This document shows, one piece after another, positions 49,655-58,588 of a stretch of 64,000 bases of DNA (position 1 is the first letter of the stretch; every line of letters starts with the position of its first letter). Origin of the DNA: CAWDPQ01 sp049642465 (GTDB lineage: Bacteria > Acidobacteriota > Vicinamibacteria > Vicinamibacterales > 2-12-FULL-66-21); NCBI GenBank assembly GCA_049642465.1, contig JBAROV010000110.1:1-64000 (forward strand), given 5' to 3'. A model generated the notes under the pieces. The model made no database searches. It had not been told where the DNA came from and saw only the letters and a program-made list of their open reading frames with translations. Both the position numbers and the translations under genes were made by a program.

Positions 49655-51391
49655 CTAGTATCGCTCCGGCGCGGACAATTCGCGATGCGCTCGTGCGCGC
49701 TCGCGGTCGATCTGCTCCGGCGTCGCACCAAGCGTTTCGAGGATGTCTTCCACGAACGCCAGCGCGACTTCTCCTTCTCCCGAATACACGGTATCCGCGC
49801 CAGCGGCTTTCAGCGCATTCACGTCCCTGAGATATGACGCACGCGCGAGGACGCGAATGCGTGGATTGACCTCACGGGCAGTGCGGATGATCTCCGCGCT
49901 GTTGGCCATGCCCGCCGATCCAAGAATAAGACTCCCGGATGAGGCAATGCCAGCCGCAGCCAGCGCGTCAGGCCGCGTGGCGTCGCCATAAATGGCCTCG
50001 ATACCACGCCTACGCAGCGCGCGAACCGTGTCGACGTTGAGTTCGATGACGGTCGGCTCGATTCGGTTGTCCCGCAGCAGATCGACCACGGTACGGCCGG
50101 TAGGTCCGTAGCCGATGACGACCGCGCGATGTGCAGGATCGGCGGGACGGTTACTCTGTCGAGTGCCGGCATCGAGGGCCGTAGACTGTCGCTCCACCAC
50201 CGCGCGGAGACGTGGACGTGCCGCGACCCATCGTTCGATCGGTCCAATCGTGCGGTACAAGAGAGGGTTCAACACAATCGACACGATTGCCGCGGCGACG
50301 AGCACGTGGCTTGCCGAAGACGCCAGTACACCTAAGTCCCGAGCAAGCGTTGCCAGAATGAACGAGAACTCGCCGATCTGCGACAGGGCGATGGCGACGG
50401 TGAGAACGGTCCGTAACGGATATCTCATGATCCAAACGATCAGGAGGGCGACCAACGGTTTGCCGGCCAGCACCACCATCAAGGTGCCGAAGACGAACCC
50501 GGATTCTTCCCAGAGCACGCGCGGATCGAGCAGCATTCCGACCGACACGAAGAAGAGCACAGCAAACGCGTCGCGCATCGGCAGCGCTTCGGATGCCGCG
50601 CGCAGGCTGTATTCGGAACGCCCGACGACCATCCCAGCCAGGAATGCTCCGAGCGCCATCGAAACGCTGAAGATCAAGGCAGAGCCGACGGCGATGCCAA
50701 GCGCCACGACGAGCACCGTCAGCGTAAACAGTTCTCGTGACTTCGTCCGCTCCACGTAATCGAGCACACGCGGAATCACCCGTGAGCCGACGGTTGCCGT
50801 GAAGACTACGAGCGCAGTCACTTTGAGCGCGGTGAGTCCCAGGGCCCCCCACAGCGTAGTGCCACCGTCGCCAGGACCGAAGAGCGCGGGCAGCAGCACC
50901 AGCGCCAGCACGGTAAAGAGATCCTCGACCACGAGCCAACCCACCGCGATGTGCCCGGCCTGCGTATGCAGGTCGTTGTTGTCGGCGAGGACACGAATCA
51001 GCACCACCGTGCTGGCGACAGATAATGCGATGCCGAAGACCAGCGCAGCTGGCCAGTCCCATCCTGCGTTTCGGGCGAGGAGGGCACCGAGAATCGTGGC
51101 GACGCCACTCTGTGCGACCGCACCCGGTATCGCGACACGCCGGACGGCGAGCAATTCCTCGACATGAAACTGAAGCCCGACGCCAAACATGAGGAGAATT
51201 ACGCCGATTTCGGCCAACTGTTCTGCCAGTGACACGTCTGCGACGAAGCCCGGCGTGTGCGGCCCGACGAGGGTGCCGGCCAGCAGATATCCGACCAGTG
51301 GAGAGAGACCAAGACGCTGGGTGATATAGCCGAGGATCAGTGCTGCACTCAGCCCGCCCGTAATAGTGAGGATCAGATCGTAATCGTGCAT
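49655..51391 (-). CDS. Kef-type K+/H+ (CPA2) antiporter with RCK N-terminal domain
   Basis: A 578-residue monovalent-cation:proton antiporter. About 12 membrane helices of the Na+/H+ exchanger type start at LILTITGGLSAALILGYITQ, with AEIGVILLMFGVGLQFHVEE and the conserved SVASTVVLIRVL segment. A C-terminal TrkA-N/RCK Rossmann domain (AVVIGYGPTGRTVVDLLRDN, EAIYGDATRPDALAAAG) gates transport. The layout matches KefB/KefC/YbaL-like proteins. ATG at 51391 gives the natural N-terminus. No KefF/KefG ancillary subunit gene is adjacent. Confidence 0.92.
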   Translation of the reverse strand: MHDYDLILTITGGLSAALILGYITQRLGLSPLVGYLLAGTLVGPHTPGFVADVSLAEQLAEIGVILLMFGVGLQFHVEELLAVRRVAIPGAVAQSGVATILGALLARNAGWDWPAALVFGIALSVASTVVLIRVLADNNDLHTQAGHIAVGWLVVEDLFTVLALVLLPALFGPGDGGTTLWGALGLTALKVTALVVFTATVGSRVIPRVLDYVERTKSRELFTLTVLVVALGIAVGSALIFSVSMALGAFLAGMVVGRSEYSLRAASEALPMRDAFAVLFFVSVGMLLDPRVLWEESGFVFGTLMVVLAGKPLVALLIVWIMRYPLRTVLTVAIALSQIGEFSFILATLARDLGVLASSASHVLVAAAIVSIVLNPLLYRTIGPIERWVAARPRLRAVVERQSTALDAGTRQSNRPADPAHRAVVIGYGPTGRTVVDLLRDNRIEPTVIELNVDTVRALRRRGIEAIYGDATRPDALAAAGIASSGSLILGSAGMANSAEIIRTAREVNPRIRVLARASYLRDVNALKAAGADTVYSGEGEVALAFVEDILETLGATPEQIDRERARAHRELSAPERY

Positions 51392-51464
51392 CGAGAGACG
51401 TCTCGGCGGACGATATATCAATAACCCCCGCCGGCATGTCAAACGGCACGCGTTTGAGATTCGA

Positions 51465-53897
51465 TCAGTTCGCTGAGCGTAGCGCCGACGCGGCGCTGAT
51501 CCGTGTCGCTCGGCGGGCCGGCAGATATGCCGCTCCTGCAGCGGCGAGCACGAGAGTGATCGTGACGCCGGCAAATGTCCACGGGTCGAGCGGTGTGACC
51601 TCGTATAAGAGCGACACGAGCAGCCGCGTCGATCCGAGTGCCAGCGCAATCCCGGCGGCCAGGCCCACGATCGTCATCGTGGCGCTGCTCGAGAAAACGA
51701 GCCGCATGATGTCGCGGCGTGTCGCGCCGAGCGCCTGCCGGACGCCGAACTCGTGCGTCCGCTGCTCCACGCTCTGGGCGATGACACCGTAGATCCCGAT
51801 GACGGCAAGGAAGAGTGCGGTCGCGCCGAAGGTCGCGACGAGCGAAAGCGCGAGCCGGCGCGTCGCAATCGCCGCACCGGCCACGGTTTCGAGCGGCCGG
51901 ATGTTGGCGAGCGGCAGCGCAGGGTCGATCTCTTTCACTGCCCGCCGAATCGGCTCGACCAGTGACGTGATGGGCAGCTCCGACCTGACGATCAGGAACA
52001 TAGGCTGTGGGTACCACTCCTGCGCCTGTGGAAAGTACAAAGCCGGCACTGCGTGGCCGTCCCACGGCATGTCGCGGACATCACCGATGACGCCCGCTAC
52101 AACCCGCTGGCTCCCCCACAAGTTCAGCCGCGCCCCGATAGCCGCTTCGGCTGTGCCCCAGTACTTGCGAGCGGCCGACTCATTCACCATCACGACCGCC
52201 TGAGCATTCCGGGTATCAGAGGTTGCGAGTTCACGACCGGCGACGAGCGGGGTCCCGGTTGCTCGCGTGTAGCCGTCAGTCATGAAGTGATAACGCGCTT
52301 CGGGTCCATCGCCATCGGGAAATTGGCGGCCGATGATGGAAAACCCGGTGTTCTCGTCGTAATTGGTCCACGGCAGATCCGAACTGAACGCAGCCGCCCG
52401 CACACCCGGAAGTGATCGGACGCGATCGGCGGCTCGGAAAAAGAACTCTCTCGCGGCGTCGGTATTGTAACGAGCGGTCGGGAGTTCGACTGAAGCCGTG
52501 AGTGTGCTCTGCGGAACAAAGCCGGGGTTGGTGCCGATCATCGACACGAAGCTGCGCAGCAACAGCCCGGTCGATACGACGATGACGAATGCGAGGGCCA
52601 CTTCCATTGCAGCCAGGGCGCGGCGAATACGTTGGTGCTTCGATCCGGCGACCGTGCGGATTCCTTCCTTCAGTGTTTCTCCTACGCCAGCCCGCGCCAG
52701 CCGCAGCGCTGGTGCCAGCCCGAATGCGAGCGCGCTCAGCAGGGTGGCCGCCACTGTATAGAGCAGCACGCGGCCGTTGATCGCAATCATCTGAAGGCGC
52801 GGGATGTCCGCTGGCCCGAACCGCGCGAGCGCGGCAATCCCCAGGTATGCGAGTCCCACGCCGATTGCCCCACCGGCCGCCGCGAGGACGAGGCTTTCAA
52901 TCAGCAACTGCCGAGCGAGGCGCGAGGGTGTGGCGCCCAACGCGGAGCGGACGCCGATCTCTCGTGACCGCACGGACGAGCGTCCCAGCAGCAGTCCGGC
53001 GATGTTGGCGCACGCCAGCAGGAGCACGGCTGATGCCGCAGCCGCGAGAACCAGCAGTGTGGATTCCGCTGTGCCGACAATTTCGTCTTTGAGCGGAACG
53101 GCGCGCGGCATCCAGGGACTGTTCGGTTGCGGGTAACGCTTCGCGACGTTGACGCCGGTCCTGCGCAAGTCTTCCGACACTTCTGCCCAGCTGGCGTTCG
53201 CTCGCAGGCGCCCGACCACGTTGAAGTAATGCGAGAAACGAAAACGAGGATGTTCTTCACGCGGTACCGCGAGCACCGACCAGATGTCAACGGCCTCACC
53301 GTGCCCATAGGTCCGATAAGTGCCACCGACATGTTTCACCCCATCCGGCAGCACACCGACTAGCTGATACGTGCGGCCGGAGAACCGCGCCGTACGGCCG
53401 ACTATCCCCGGGTCGCCGTCGAATCGGCGCATCCACAGCGAGTGGCTGAGCATGACGACGCTGTTGCTGCCCGCGATCTCGTCGCCTGGCTCGAACTCCC
53501 GGCCTAACGCGGGCGTGTAGCCGAGGAGCTTGAAAAACCCCGCCGTCACTTGCATTCCGTGGAGTTGTTCCGGCTGCTGAACGTCACCGATCTGGAGATC
53601 GCCGCGCATGTAGGCGGCAAGACCTTCGAAGGTTCCAAGCTCCGCGCGATAGTCGCGGAAATCGGCCGGCGCCATGGGAAAGTGCGGTGTCGTGGGAGAT
53701 TCCTCGAACAAGCGCACGAGTCGATCGGGCTCGCGGTAGGGCAGCGGGGCGATGAGAATGCCTTGGACGGCGCTGAAGATGGCGGCATTTGCTCCAATGG
53801 ACAGAGCAAGCGTCAGCATTGCCGTCGCGGCAAAACCGGGCGAGCGGCGCAGCAGCCTGATCGCGTACCTGACATCCTGAAGGAGTGTTTGCGTCAC
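51465..53897 (-). CDS. ADOP-type FtsX/MacB-like ABC permease
   Basis: An 810-residue ADOP. It begins TQTLLQDVRYAIRLLRRSPG, with the first helix around ALSIGANAAIFSAVQGILI. The FtsX signatures are RSREIGVRSALGATPSRLAR and RTHEFGVRQALGATRRDIMR, and the C-terminus is PARRATRISAASALRSAN. A GTG start at 53897 is preferred because AAAGGA lies 7 bases upstream; the TTG at 53921 has no such site. It is the third intact ADOP within about 14 kb. Confidence 0.92.
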   Translation of the reverse strand: MTQTLLQDVRYAIRLLRRSPGFAATAMLTLALSIGANAAIFSAVQGILIAPLPYREPDRLVRLFEESPTTPHFPMAPADFRDYRAELGTFEGLAAYMRGDLQIGDVQQPEQLHGMQVTAGFFKLLGYTPALGREFEPGDEIAGSNSVVMLSHSLWMRRFDGDPGIVGRTARFSGRTYQLVGVLPDGVKHVGGTYRTYGHGEAVDIWSVLAVPREEHPRFRFSHYFNVVGRLRANASWAEVSEDLRRTGVNVAKRYPQPNSPWMPRAVPLKDEIVGTAESTLLVLAAAASAVLLLACANIAGLLLGRSSVRSREIGVRSALGATPSRLARQLLIESLVLAAAGGAIGVGLAYLGIAALARFGPADIPRLQMIAINGRVLLYTVAATLLSALAFGLAPALRLARAGVGETLKEGIRTVAGSKHQRIRRALAAMEVALAFVIVVSTGLLLRSFVSMIGTNPGFVPQSTLTASVELPTARYNTDAAREFFFRAADRVRSLPGVRAAAFSSDLPWTNYDENTGFSIIGRQFPDGDGPEARYHFMTDGYTRATGTPLVAGRELATSDTRNAQAVVMVNESAARKYWGTAEAAIGARLNLWGSQRVVAGVIGDVRDMPWDGHAVPALYFPQAQEWYPQPMFLIVRSELPITSLVEPIRRAVKEIDPALPLANIRPLETVAGAAIATRRLALSLVATFGATALFLAVIGIYGVIAQSVEQRTHEFGVRQALGATRRDIMRLVFSSSATMTIVGLAAGIALALGSTRLLVSLLYEVTPLDPWTFAGVTITLVLAAAGAAYLPARRATRISAASALRSAN

Positions 53898-53986
53898 AGC
53901 GTGTCCTTTACCGCCAACCAAAACGACAGTTGACGGTGATTAGGACGGGGGGCAGGCGTTCAAGGTTTACGCGCAAACAGGGGCGC

Positions 53987-54676
53987 CTACTCGTCCACAA
54001 ACCGATAGCCCACCCACGGTTCGGTGAGGAGATATCTGGGCTTTGCCGGTTCGACTTCGATCTTTTTGCGAAGTTGGCCGATGAGAACCCGGAGATGCTC
54101 GGGTTGGTCGACGCCGTGAGTGCCCCAGAGTGCCTTGAGAATGGTGCGATGGGTGAGGACTCGACCAGCATGCCTGGCGAGGAGCGTGAGAAGCTCGAAT
54201 TCCTTCGGCGTCAGCTTCACATCCACGTCGCCGCGGCGAACACGGCGGCGGTCGAAATCAATCGAGAGATCGCCGCGCACCAGCTGACCATGGGCGGCAT
54301 TGTCTCCGCCGCGTGTGCGACGGAGCGCCGCGCGGATACGCGCCAGCAACTCCTCCGGACCGAACGGCTTGGTGACGTAATCGTCGGCTCCTTCGTCCAG
54401 CGCTTTGACCTTGTCTCTCTCGGCCCCTCGCGCTGAAAGAACCAGGATTGGCGTGTCGCTCTGCTGGCGCAACCGGCGGCAGACCTCGGTGCCATCGAGG
54501 TCAGGCAACCCCAGATCGAGCACCACGAGGTCGGCCGGATCGCGAGCGAACATGTCGAGGGCCTCACGTCCGGTTCCCACGATAGTCACCGAGTAGCCCC
54601 GGGAGCGCAGCAACGGTCCCATCGCACGCTGAATGGAGACTTCATCGTCTACCAGGAGGATCTGTGCGGGGGTCAC
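53987..54676 (-). CDS. kdpE: OmpR/KdpE-type response regulator
   Basis: A 229-residue response regulator most like KdpE. The receiver domain has acidic residues in ILLVDDE, the phospho-Asp in DLVVLDLGLPDLDG and Lys in DDYVTKPFG. The C-terminal winged helix carries the KdpE-type sequence LTPKEFELLTLLARHAGRVL and EHLRVLIGQLRKKIE. KdpE normally works with KdpD to induce the kdpFABC potassium pump, but neither kdpD nor kdpFABC is here. The gene starts at GTG 54676, and a stop codon in another frame overlaps it (GTGA). A Kef antiporter lies about 2.6 kb away. The partner kinase is unknown. Confidence 0.88.
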   Translation of the reverse strand: MTPAQILLVDDEVSIQRAMGPLLRSRGYSVTIVGTGREALDMFARDPADLVVLDLGLPDLDGTEVCRRLRQQSDTPILVLSARGAERDKVKALDEGADDYVTKPFGPEELLARIRAALRRTRGGDNAAHGQLVRGDLSIDFDRRRVRRGDVDVKLTPKEFELLTLLARHAGRVLTHRTILKALWGTHGVDQPEHLRVLIGQLRKKIEVEPAKPRYLLTEPWVGYRFVDE

Positions 54677-54869
54677 AGAACCTCGAGCGGGTCGACGCGG
54701 AGCGTCCGGACGATTTCGTGACCGTCGTGCTTCCGGAGTTCGTCCCGGCCAAATGGTGCACCATCTGTTTCACAATCAGCGCGCGCTGCTCATCAAGGGA
54801 GCCCTGCTTTTCAAGCCGAATGTGGTAGTCACCAGCGTACCCTTCCACCTGACTCGGTAGGAGGCGCAT
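54673..54869 (-). other. Possible small gene with a frameshift, upstream of the KdpE-like regulator
   Basis: An ATG at 54869 opens MRLLPSQVEGYAGDYHIRLE, then QGSLDEQRALIVKQMVHHL. At about 54752-54758 (GGCCGGGAC on the minus strand) a different frame takes over with protein-like sequence (GRDELRKHDGHEIVRTLRVD) that ends at a TGA overlapping the kdpE GTG. One base inserted there would join them into a protein of about 65 residues. I do not recognise the product; it is not a KdpD fragment I can identify. Confidence 0.35.
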
Positions 54870-55655
54870 TCAGTCTCGTTTCGCAGCCCACTTGAAACCG
54901 CGAATCAGCAGATCCTGAAACACTGGGTCGGCCCACGTCTCGTTCCCGTGCCCCAGCGTCGTCCCAAACACTCTGGTCGTCCCTCCGTATTCACTGACCC
55001 AGACGAGCGGGTAGGTCTGCTTGTCCTCCGGACTCACGGCTGTCGCCAGCGCGGTCGTATGGGGCCAGATCTTGTCGATGACATAAAGCTCGTCCACGGG
55101 CGTGACCCAGCCCTCTTTGAAACCTTTCATGACCGCGTGATCCTTGACGGCGATCGTGACTGGTATCGCGAACGGGCGAGTGTGCCGACGCGAGGTCACG
55201 CCAAGCAATTCACGCCAGTCGTCGATCGTGGCCGCACGATAGGAATGCATCGCGCAATGAATAACGATTGCGGGCGGGCCATTGCGGTGGGCGCGCGCGA
55301 TCTTCCGGATGTACTCGGGGTCGTCCACATCGGCCAGGCACTCGTTGTGAACCACGATATCGAACCGCCTGGCCCAGTCGGCCTCGGCGTAGACAGGCAT
55401 GCTGCCGCGTGTCCCTCGGCCACCCTGCAGGGCGAGCGTCCAGTCCACGGGCAGCGCGCGGCCGACCGCATCCATCAGCACCTTGGCCTCGCCGGAATAA
55501 TCGTGACAGCAGCCGCCGCTCACGATGAGCGCGTTAATCCGCGGCTGACCTGCAAACCGATCGCCTCCCTGGCGTCCGCTGGCCGGGGGCTGTTGTGCGG
55601 CGAGGCCCGAGAGCATCAGCGTGAACAGAGAGATTGTCGTGACGTGCTTTCTCAT
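54870..55655 (-). CDS. ThuA domain-containing exported protein
   Basis: A 261-residue secreted ThuA-like protein with signal peptide MRKHVTTISLFTLMLSGLAAQ. ThuA-type glutamine-amidotransferase-like fold segments include NALIVSGGCCHDYSGEAKVL, FDIVVHNECLADVDDPEYIR and PAIVIHCAMHSYRA. The C-terminus carries PLVWVSEYGGTTRVFGTTLG with HGNETW. ThuA was first linked to trehalose utilisation; exported members are common beside sugar oxidoreductases, and their activity is not settled. No partner oxidoreductase is adjacent here. Confidence 0.9.
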   Translation of the reverse strand: MRKHVTTISLFTLMLSGLAAQQPPASGRQGGDRFAGQPRINALIVSGGCCHDYSGEAKVLMDAVGRALPVDWTLALQGGRGTRGSMPVYAEADWARRFDIVVHNECLADVDDPEYIRKIARAHRNGPPAIVIHCAMHSYRAATIDDWRELLGVTSRRHTRPFAIPVTIAVKDHAVMKGFKEGWVTPVDELYVIDKIWPHTTALATAVSPEDKQTYPLVWVSEYGGTTRVFGTTLGHGNETWADPVFQDLLIRGFKWAAKRD

Positions 55656-55727
55656 AAGGATGAAGCTCCAACCATGCGCAAGAGTATCTACTAAGTTCGC
55701 ACTGGGGTCCCTTGGGCGACAATCTCA

Positions 55728-56768
55728 ATGACCATGCGCCTGTCGCGGGTTTCCGTCCCGATGCCTCTCGTCGTTGGCATGTGTGTGACCGTCTTGATCG
55801 GCTGTGGCCTGGATTTGCGCCGCTCCGTGCTGCCGGCGACGCTGAGCGACGGGGATTTCTGGCGTCTGAGCGGCGAACTGTCTGAGCCGGGCGGCGTGTT
55901 CACACATTCCGAGAATCTCGTTTCGAACGAGATTCTGTACGTTCATACGATCCGCCGGCTGCGAGCGCGCGGCGGCGCCTACATCGGCGTGGGGCCCGAA
56001 CAGAACTTCAGCTACATCGCGAGGCTCCGCCCTGCCATCGCGTTCATCGTGGACATTCGCCGGGAGAACCGGAACCTGCATCTGATGTACAAGGCGCTGT
56101 TCGAGGTGTCTGCCGATCGCGCTGACTTCGTGTCGCGGCTCTTCTCGCGTCAACGGCCGGCAGGCCTCGGTCCCGCGACATCGGTCAGGGAAATGTTCGA
56201 CGCGTACGCCAACGTGCGGCCCACGCCAAACCTCTACCAGGAGAGCATGACGATGATTCGAGAACGACTGGTGTCGACCCATCGATTCCTGATGGGCGAA
56301 GAGGACCTCGAGTGGATCGCGCAGGCGTTGCGGGCGTTTTACACGGACGGCCCGGAGATCCACTATGGCCGATCGCTCCCGTCAGATGCCGCTGGACCCT
56401 CCTACCGCACGTTGATGACAGCCACCGATCTCAGCGGCACCCCGCGTAGTTATCTGGCCACCGAAGACGACTTCTCATTCGTGAAGGACCTGCAGGCGAG
56501 AAACGTGATCGTGCCGATCGTGGGGGACTTCGCCGGACAGCGCGCCATCCGTGGAATCGGCAACTACATTCGCGAGCACCGCGATCTCGTCCAGGCGTTC
56601 TACGGCTCGAATGTCGAGGTCTACCTGAACCGGGCGAAGGTCGCCGCCTTCTGCGGAAACCTCGCGACGCTCCCGCACGCTTCAAGCACGCCGTTCATCG
56701 ACAACAAACAGATGCAGACGTTCAGGTCGAAGCTCAAAGCGTGTGCGCCTGCTCAACGCGCTCGTTGA
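55728..56768 (+). CDS. Conserved-looking exported protein of unknown function
   Basis: A 346-residue protein with an N-terminal hydrophobic segment ending LIGCG, possibly a lipoprotein signal. The best-defined part is residues about 50-145: GVFTHSENLVSNEILYVHTI, then AYIGVGPEQNFSYIARLRPA and AFIVDIRRENRNLHLMYKAL. The GVGPEQNF segment after a helix and before a strand-like AFIVDIRR looks like a nucleotide- or cofactor-binding beta-alpha-beta unit. That is only a structural impression. I do not know the family. It is convergent with the radical SAM gene, with 8 bases between stops. Confidence 0.7.
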   Translation: MTMRLSRVSVPMPLVVGMCVTVLIGCGLDLRRSVLPATLSDGDFWRLSGELSEPGGVFTHSENLVSNEILYVHTIRRLRARGGAYIGVGPEQNFSYIARLRPAIAFIVDIRRENRNLHLMYKALFEVSADRADFVSRLFSRQRPAGLGPATSVREMFDAYANVRPTPNLYQESMTMIRERLVSTHRFLMGEEDLEWIAQALRAFYTDGPEIHYGRSLPSDAAGPSYRTLMTATDLSGTPRSYLATEDDFSFVKDLQARNVIVPIVGDFAGQRAIRGIGNYIREHRDLVQAFYGSNVEVYLNRAKVAAFCGNLATLPHASSTPFIDNKQMQTFRSKLKACAPAQRAR

Positions 56769-56776
56769 TATCTCGA

Positions 56777-58294
56777 TCAGACGGCTTGCACCTCTGGTCG
56801 ATCGCTCGTCGGCAGGGGCCGCGCCACAAACAGGCGCCGGCATGGCTTGGCGATGAGCCGCGCCCACCGGTTGGCTCGGCTCACGCGGGCGCTGTCGGTG
56901 GCGATGCCGGTGTTCGCGTACATCTGTCGGTAGAGCTTCGAAATCAGGACGAACGCCAGGCGCGACCGGAGCGTCGGCGTGCAGCGGGAGCGCGCCCAGA
57001 TGCGGGGAAGGCTGTAGAACCGATCCCACACGGCTTGTGTCCTGGCGCGGATCTCGTCCGCCGTCATCACCGGGTGCGGCGCGTACACCTTCGGACGTTG
57101 TGCCTGGGGGATCAACCAATGCCTGGTGATGGGGATATCGCCCACGTGCGCCACGTCCGCCCCGAGCTTTTTTTCCCACGCATCGAAGTCCACGGTGCCC
57201 GGAAACGGCGTCAGCATGACGAACTGGGCGAAGGCGAGTCCGGCGCGATCGGCGATGTCCGCGGTGGCCTCGAACGTGGAGGGGCGATCGCTCGGCAGTC
57301 CGAAGATGAACGACCCGAGGACGTGGACGCCATGCTCGCGGAACTTGCGCAGCCGCAGCACCAGCGCCTCGCCGACATCGTTGAAGTTCTTGTAGACGTC
57401 CTTCAACCCCTCTGGTGTCACGGCCTCGACGCCGACCAGAGCGCCTTTGATGTTGGCCCGCCGCATGGCGTCGAGAAACGCCTCGTCCTCCGCAGCCTCC
57501 ATGGTGATCTGCGTGAAGAAGACCATGTCGGACGGCAGTTGCGCGAGACGGGCCATCAGCTCGAATCGCTCCGCCCGCAGCTCCTTCAGTTGCTCGAGTC
57601 GCGCGGCATTGCGCTGTCGCTCGGCCATCGCCAGATCCGCGAGCGCGACCGGATAGAAGTTGTCATCCGCAAGCGCGACAAATCGGAAGCCGCGCTGACG
57701 CAGCTCGAAGATCTCTGCGACGACGCGATCCACGGAACGTTGCCGCGGTTTTTGACCGTCGGTTCGCCAGACGGAGCAGAACGAACAGTGCTTCGGGCAG
57801 CCGCGCACGGTCTGCACGGAACCCCACATGTAGCGGCCGGAGGGCAAGAGATCCCACCGCGCGGAGACGAAGCGATCGGCCTCTACGCGCCCCGCTTCGT
57901 AGGTCTTCTGCAGCGTGCCGTTCTGCGCGTGATCGAGCACGACAGGCCAGATGACGTCGCCGTCGCCCCGGACCACTGCGTGCGCGGCGCCAAGGCGATG
58001 TGCCTCGTCTGGATACAACGTGGCGTGTATCCCGCCGAAGACAACGGTCGCCCCACGGGCCCGCACTGCCGTGCCGATCTCGTAGCCCCGCAGCGCATTG
58101 CCGGTATGAATGCCGATGCCGACAACGTCGCCAGCCTCGACCGCATCGAAGTCGAACGCTTCGAGCGTTTCGTCGGTAATGTGCGGCCGGCCGAATTGCG
58201 GCGGCGTTGCCGCGGCGAGCACGAACAGCCACCGCGGTGTAATCACGCCAACCCCAAACGACAAATGGCTGGGATTGATCAAACGAACTGTCAT
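56777..58294 (-). CDS. B12-binding radical SAM protein
   Basis: A 505-residue radical SAM enzyme. The N-terminal cobalamin-binding-like domain spans about residues 30-130 (VVGIGIHTGNALRGYEIGTA, RGATVVFGGIHATLYPDEAH). The radical SAM core has the CxxxCxxC cluster motif in VRGCPKHCSFCSVWR, then FVALADDNFYPVALADLAMA and GALVGVEAVTPEGLKDVYKN. Related proteins (HpnJ-like and DUF4070 types) modify lipids or cofactors, but the substrate is not evident. ATG at 58294 has AGAGG six bases upstream. Confidence 0.88.
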   Translation of the reverse strand: MTVRLINPSHLSFGVGVITPRWLFVLAAATPPQFGRPHITDETLEAFDFDAVEAGDVVGIGIHTGNALRGYEIGTAVRARGATVVFGGIHATLYPDEAHRLGAAHAVVRGDGDVIWPVVLDHAQNGTLQKTYEAGRVEADRFVSARWDLLPSGRYMWGSVQTVRGCPKHCSFCSVWRTDGQKPRQRSVDRVVAEIFELRQRGFRFVALADDNFYPVALADLAMAERQRNAARLEQLKELRAERFELMARLAQLPSDMVFFTQITMEAAEDEAFLDAMRRANIKGALVGVEAVTPEGLKDVYKNFNDVGEALVLRLRKFREHGVHVLGSFIFGLPSDRPSTFEATADIADRAGLAFAQFVMLTPFPGTVDFDAWEKKLGADVAHVGDIPITRHWLIPQAQRPKVYAPHPVMTADEIRARTQAVWDRFYSLPRIWARSRCTPTLRSRLAFVLISKLYRQMYANTGIATDSARVSRANRWARLIAKPCRRLFVARPLPTSDRPEVQAV

Positions 58295-58588
58295 GTCGCC
58301 TCTCTCGTTGTCGGGCCTCGCTGATGCGCGAACCATTGAGGCGAATAGCGAAGACGTTCAGGTCTGCCGAGCACGCGCGTCCTCAAACATCGAAACCTCG
58401 GCACCAGCACGCGCGGTCAGTGGCGGGCAAATGTAGTCTACCGTACATTTCCACGCCCCACGGTCGCCCCGAGCGTGATACGCTGCGATCAGTATCAGCT
58501 TTTCTGAGCTGTGCACGCAGCCGCGACTGCGACCCTCCAGTCTCATCGAAGCACCTGACGCGTTCAGGTTGATTCAGAGGAGACGCCC

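Noticed and set aside
54673..54869. C-terminal remnant of KdpD
   Set aside because: The position would fit, but the sequence lacks the HATPase G-box ending typical of KdpD, so I describe it only as an unknown small frame.
56741..58324. A 527-codon plus-strand open frame opposite the radical SAM gene
   Set aside because: The opposite strand has cobalamin and CxxxCxxC motifs with a proper ribosome-binding site, while this frame has no recognisable segment.
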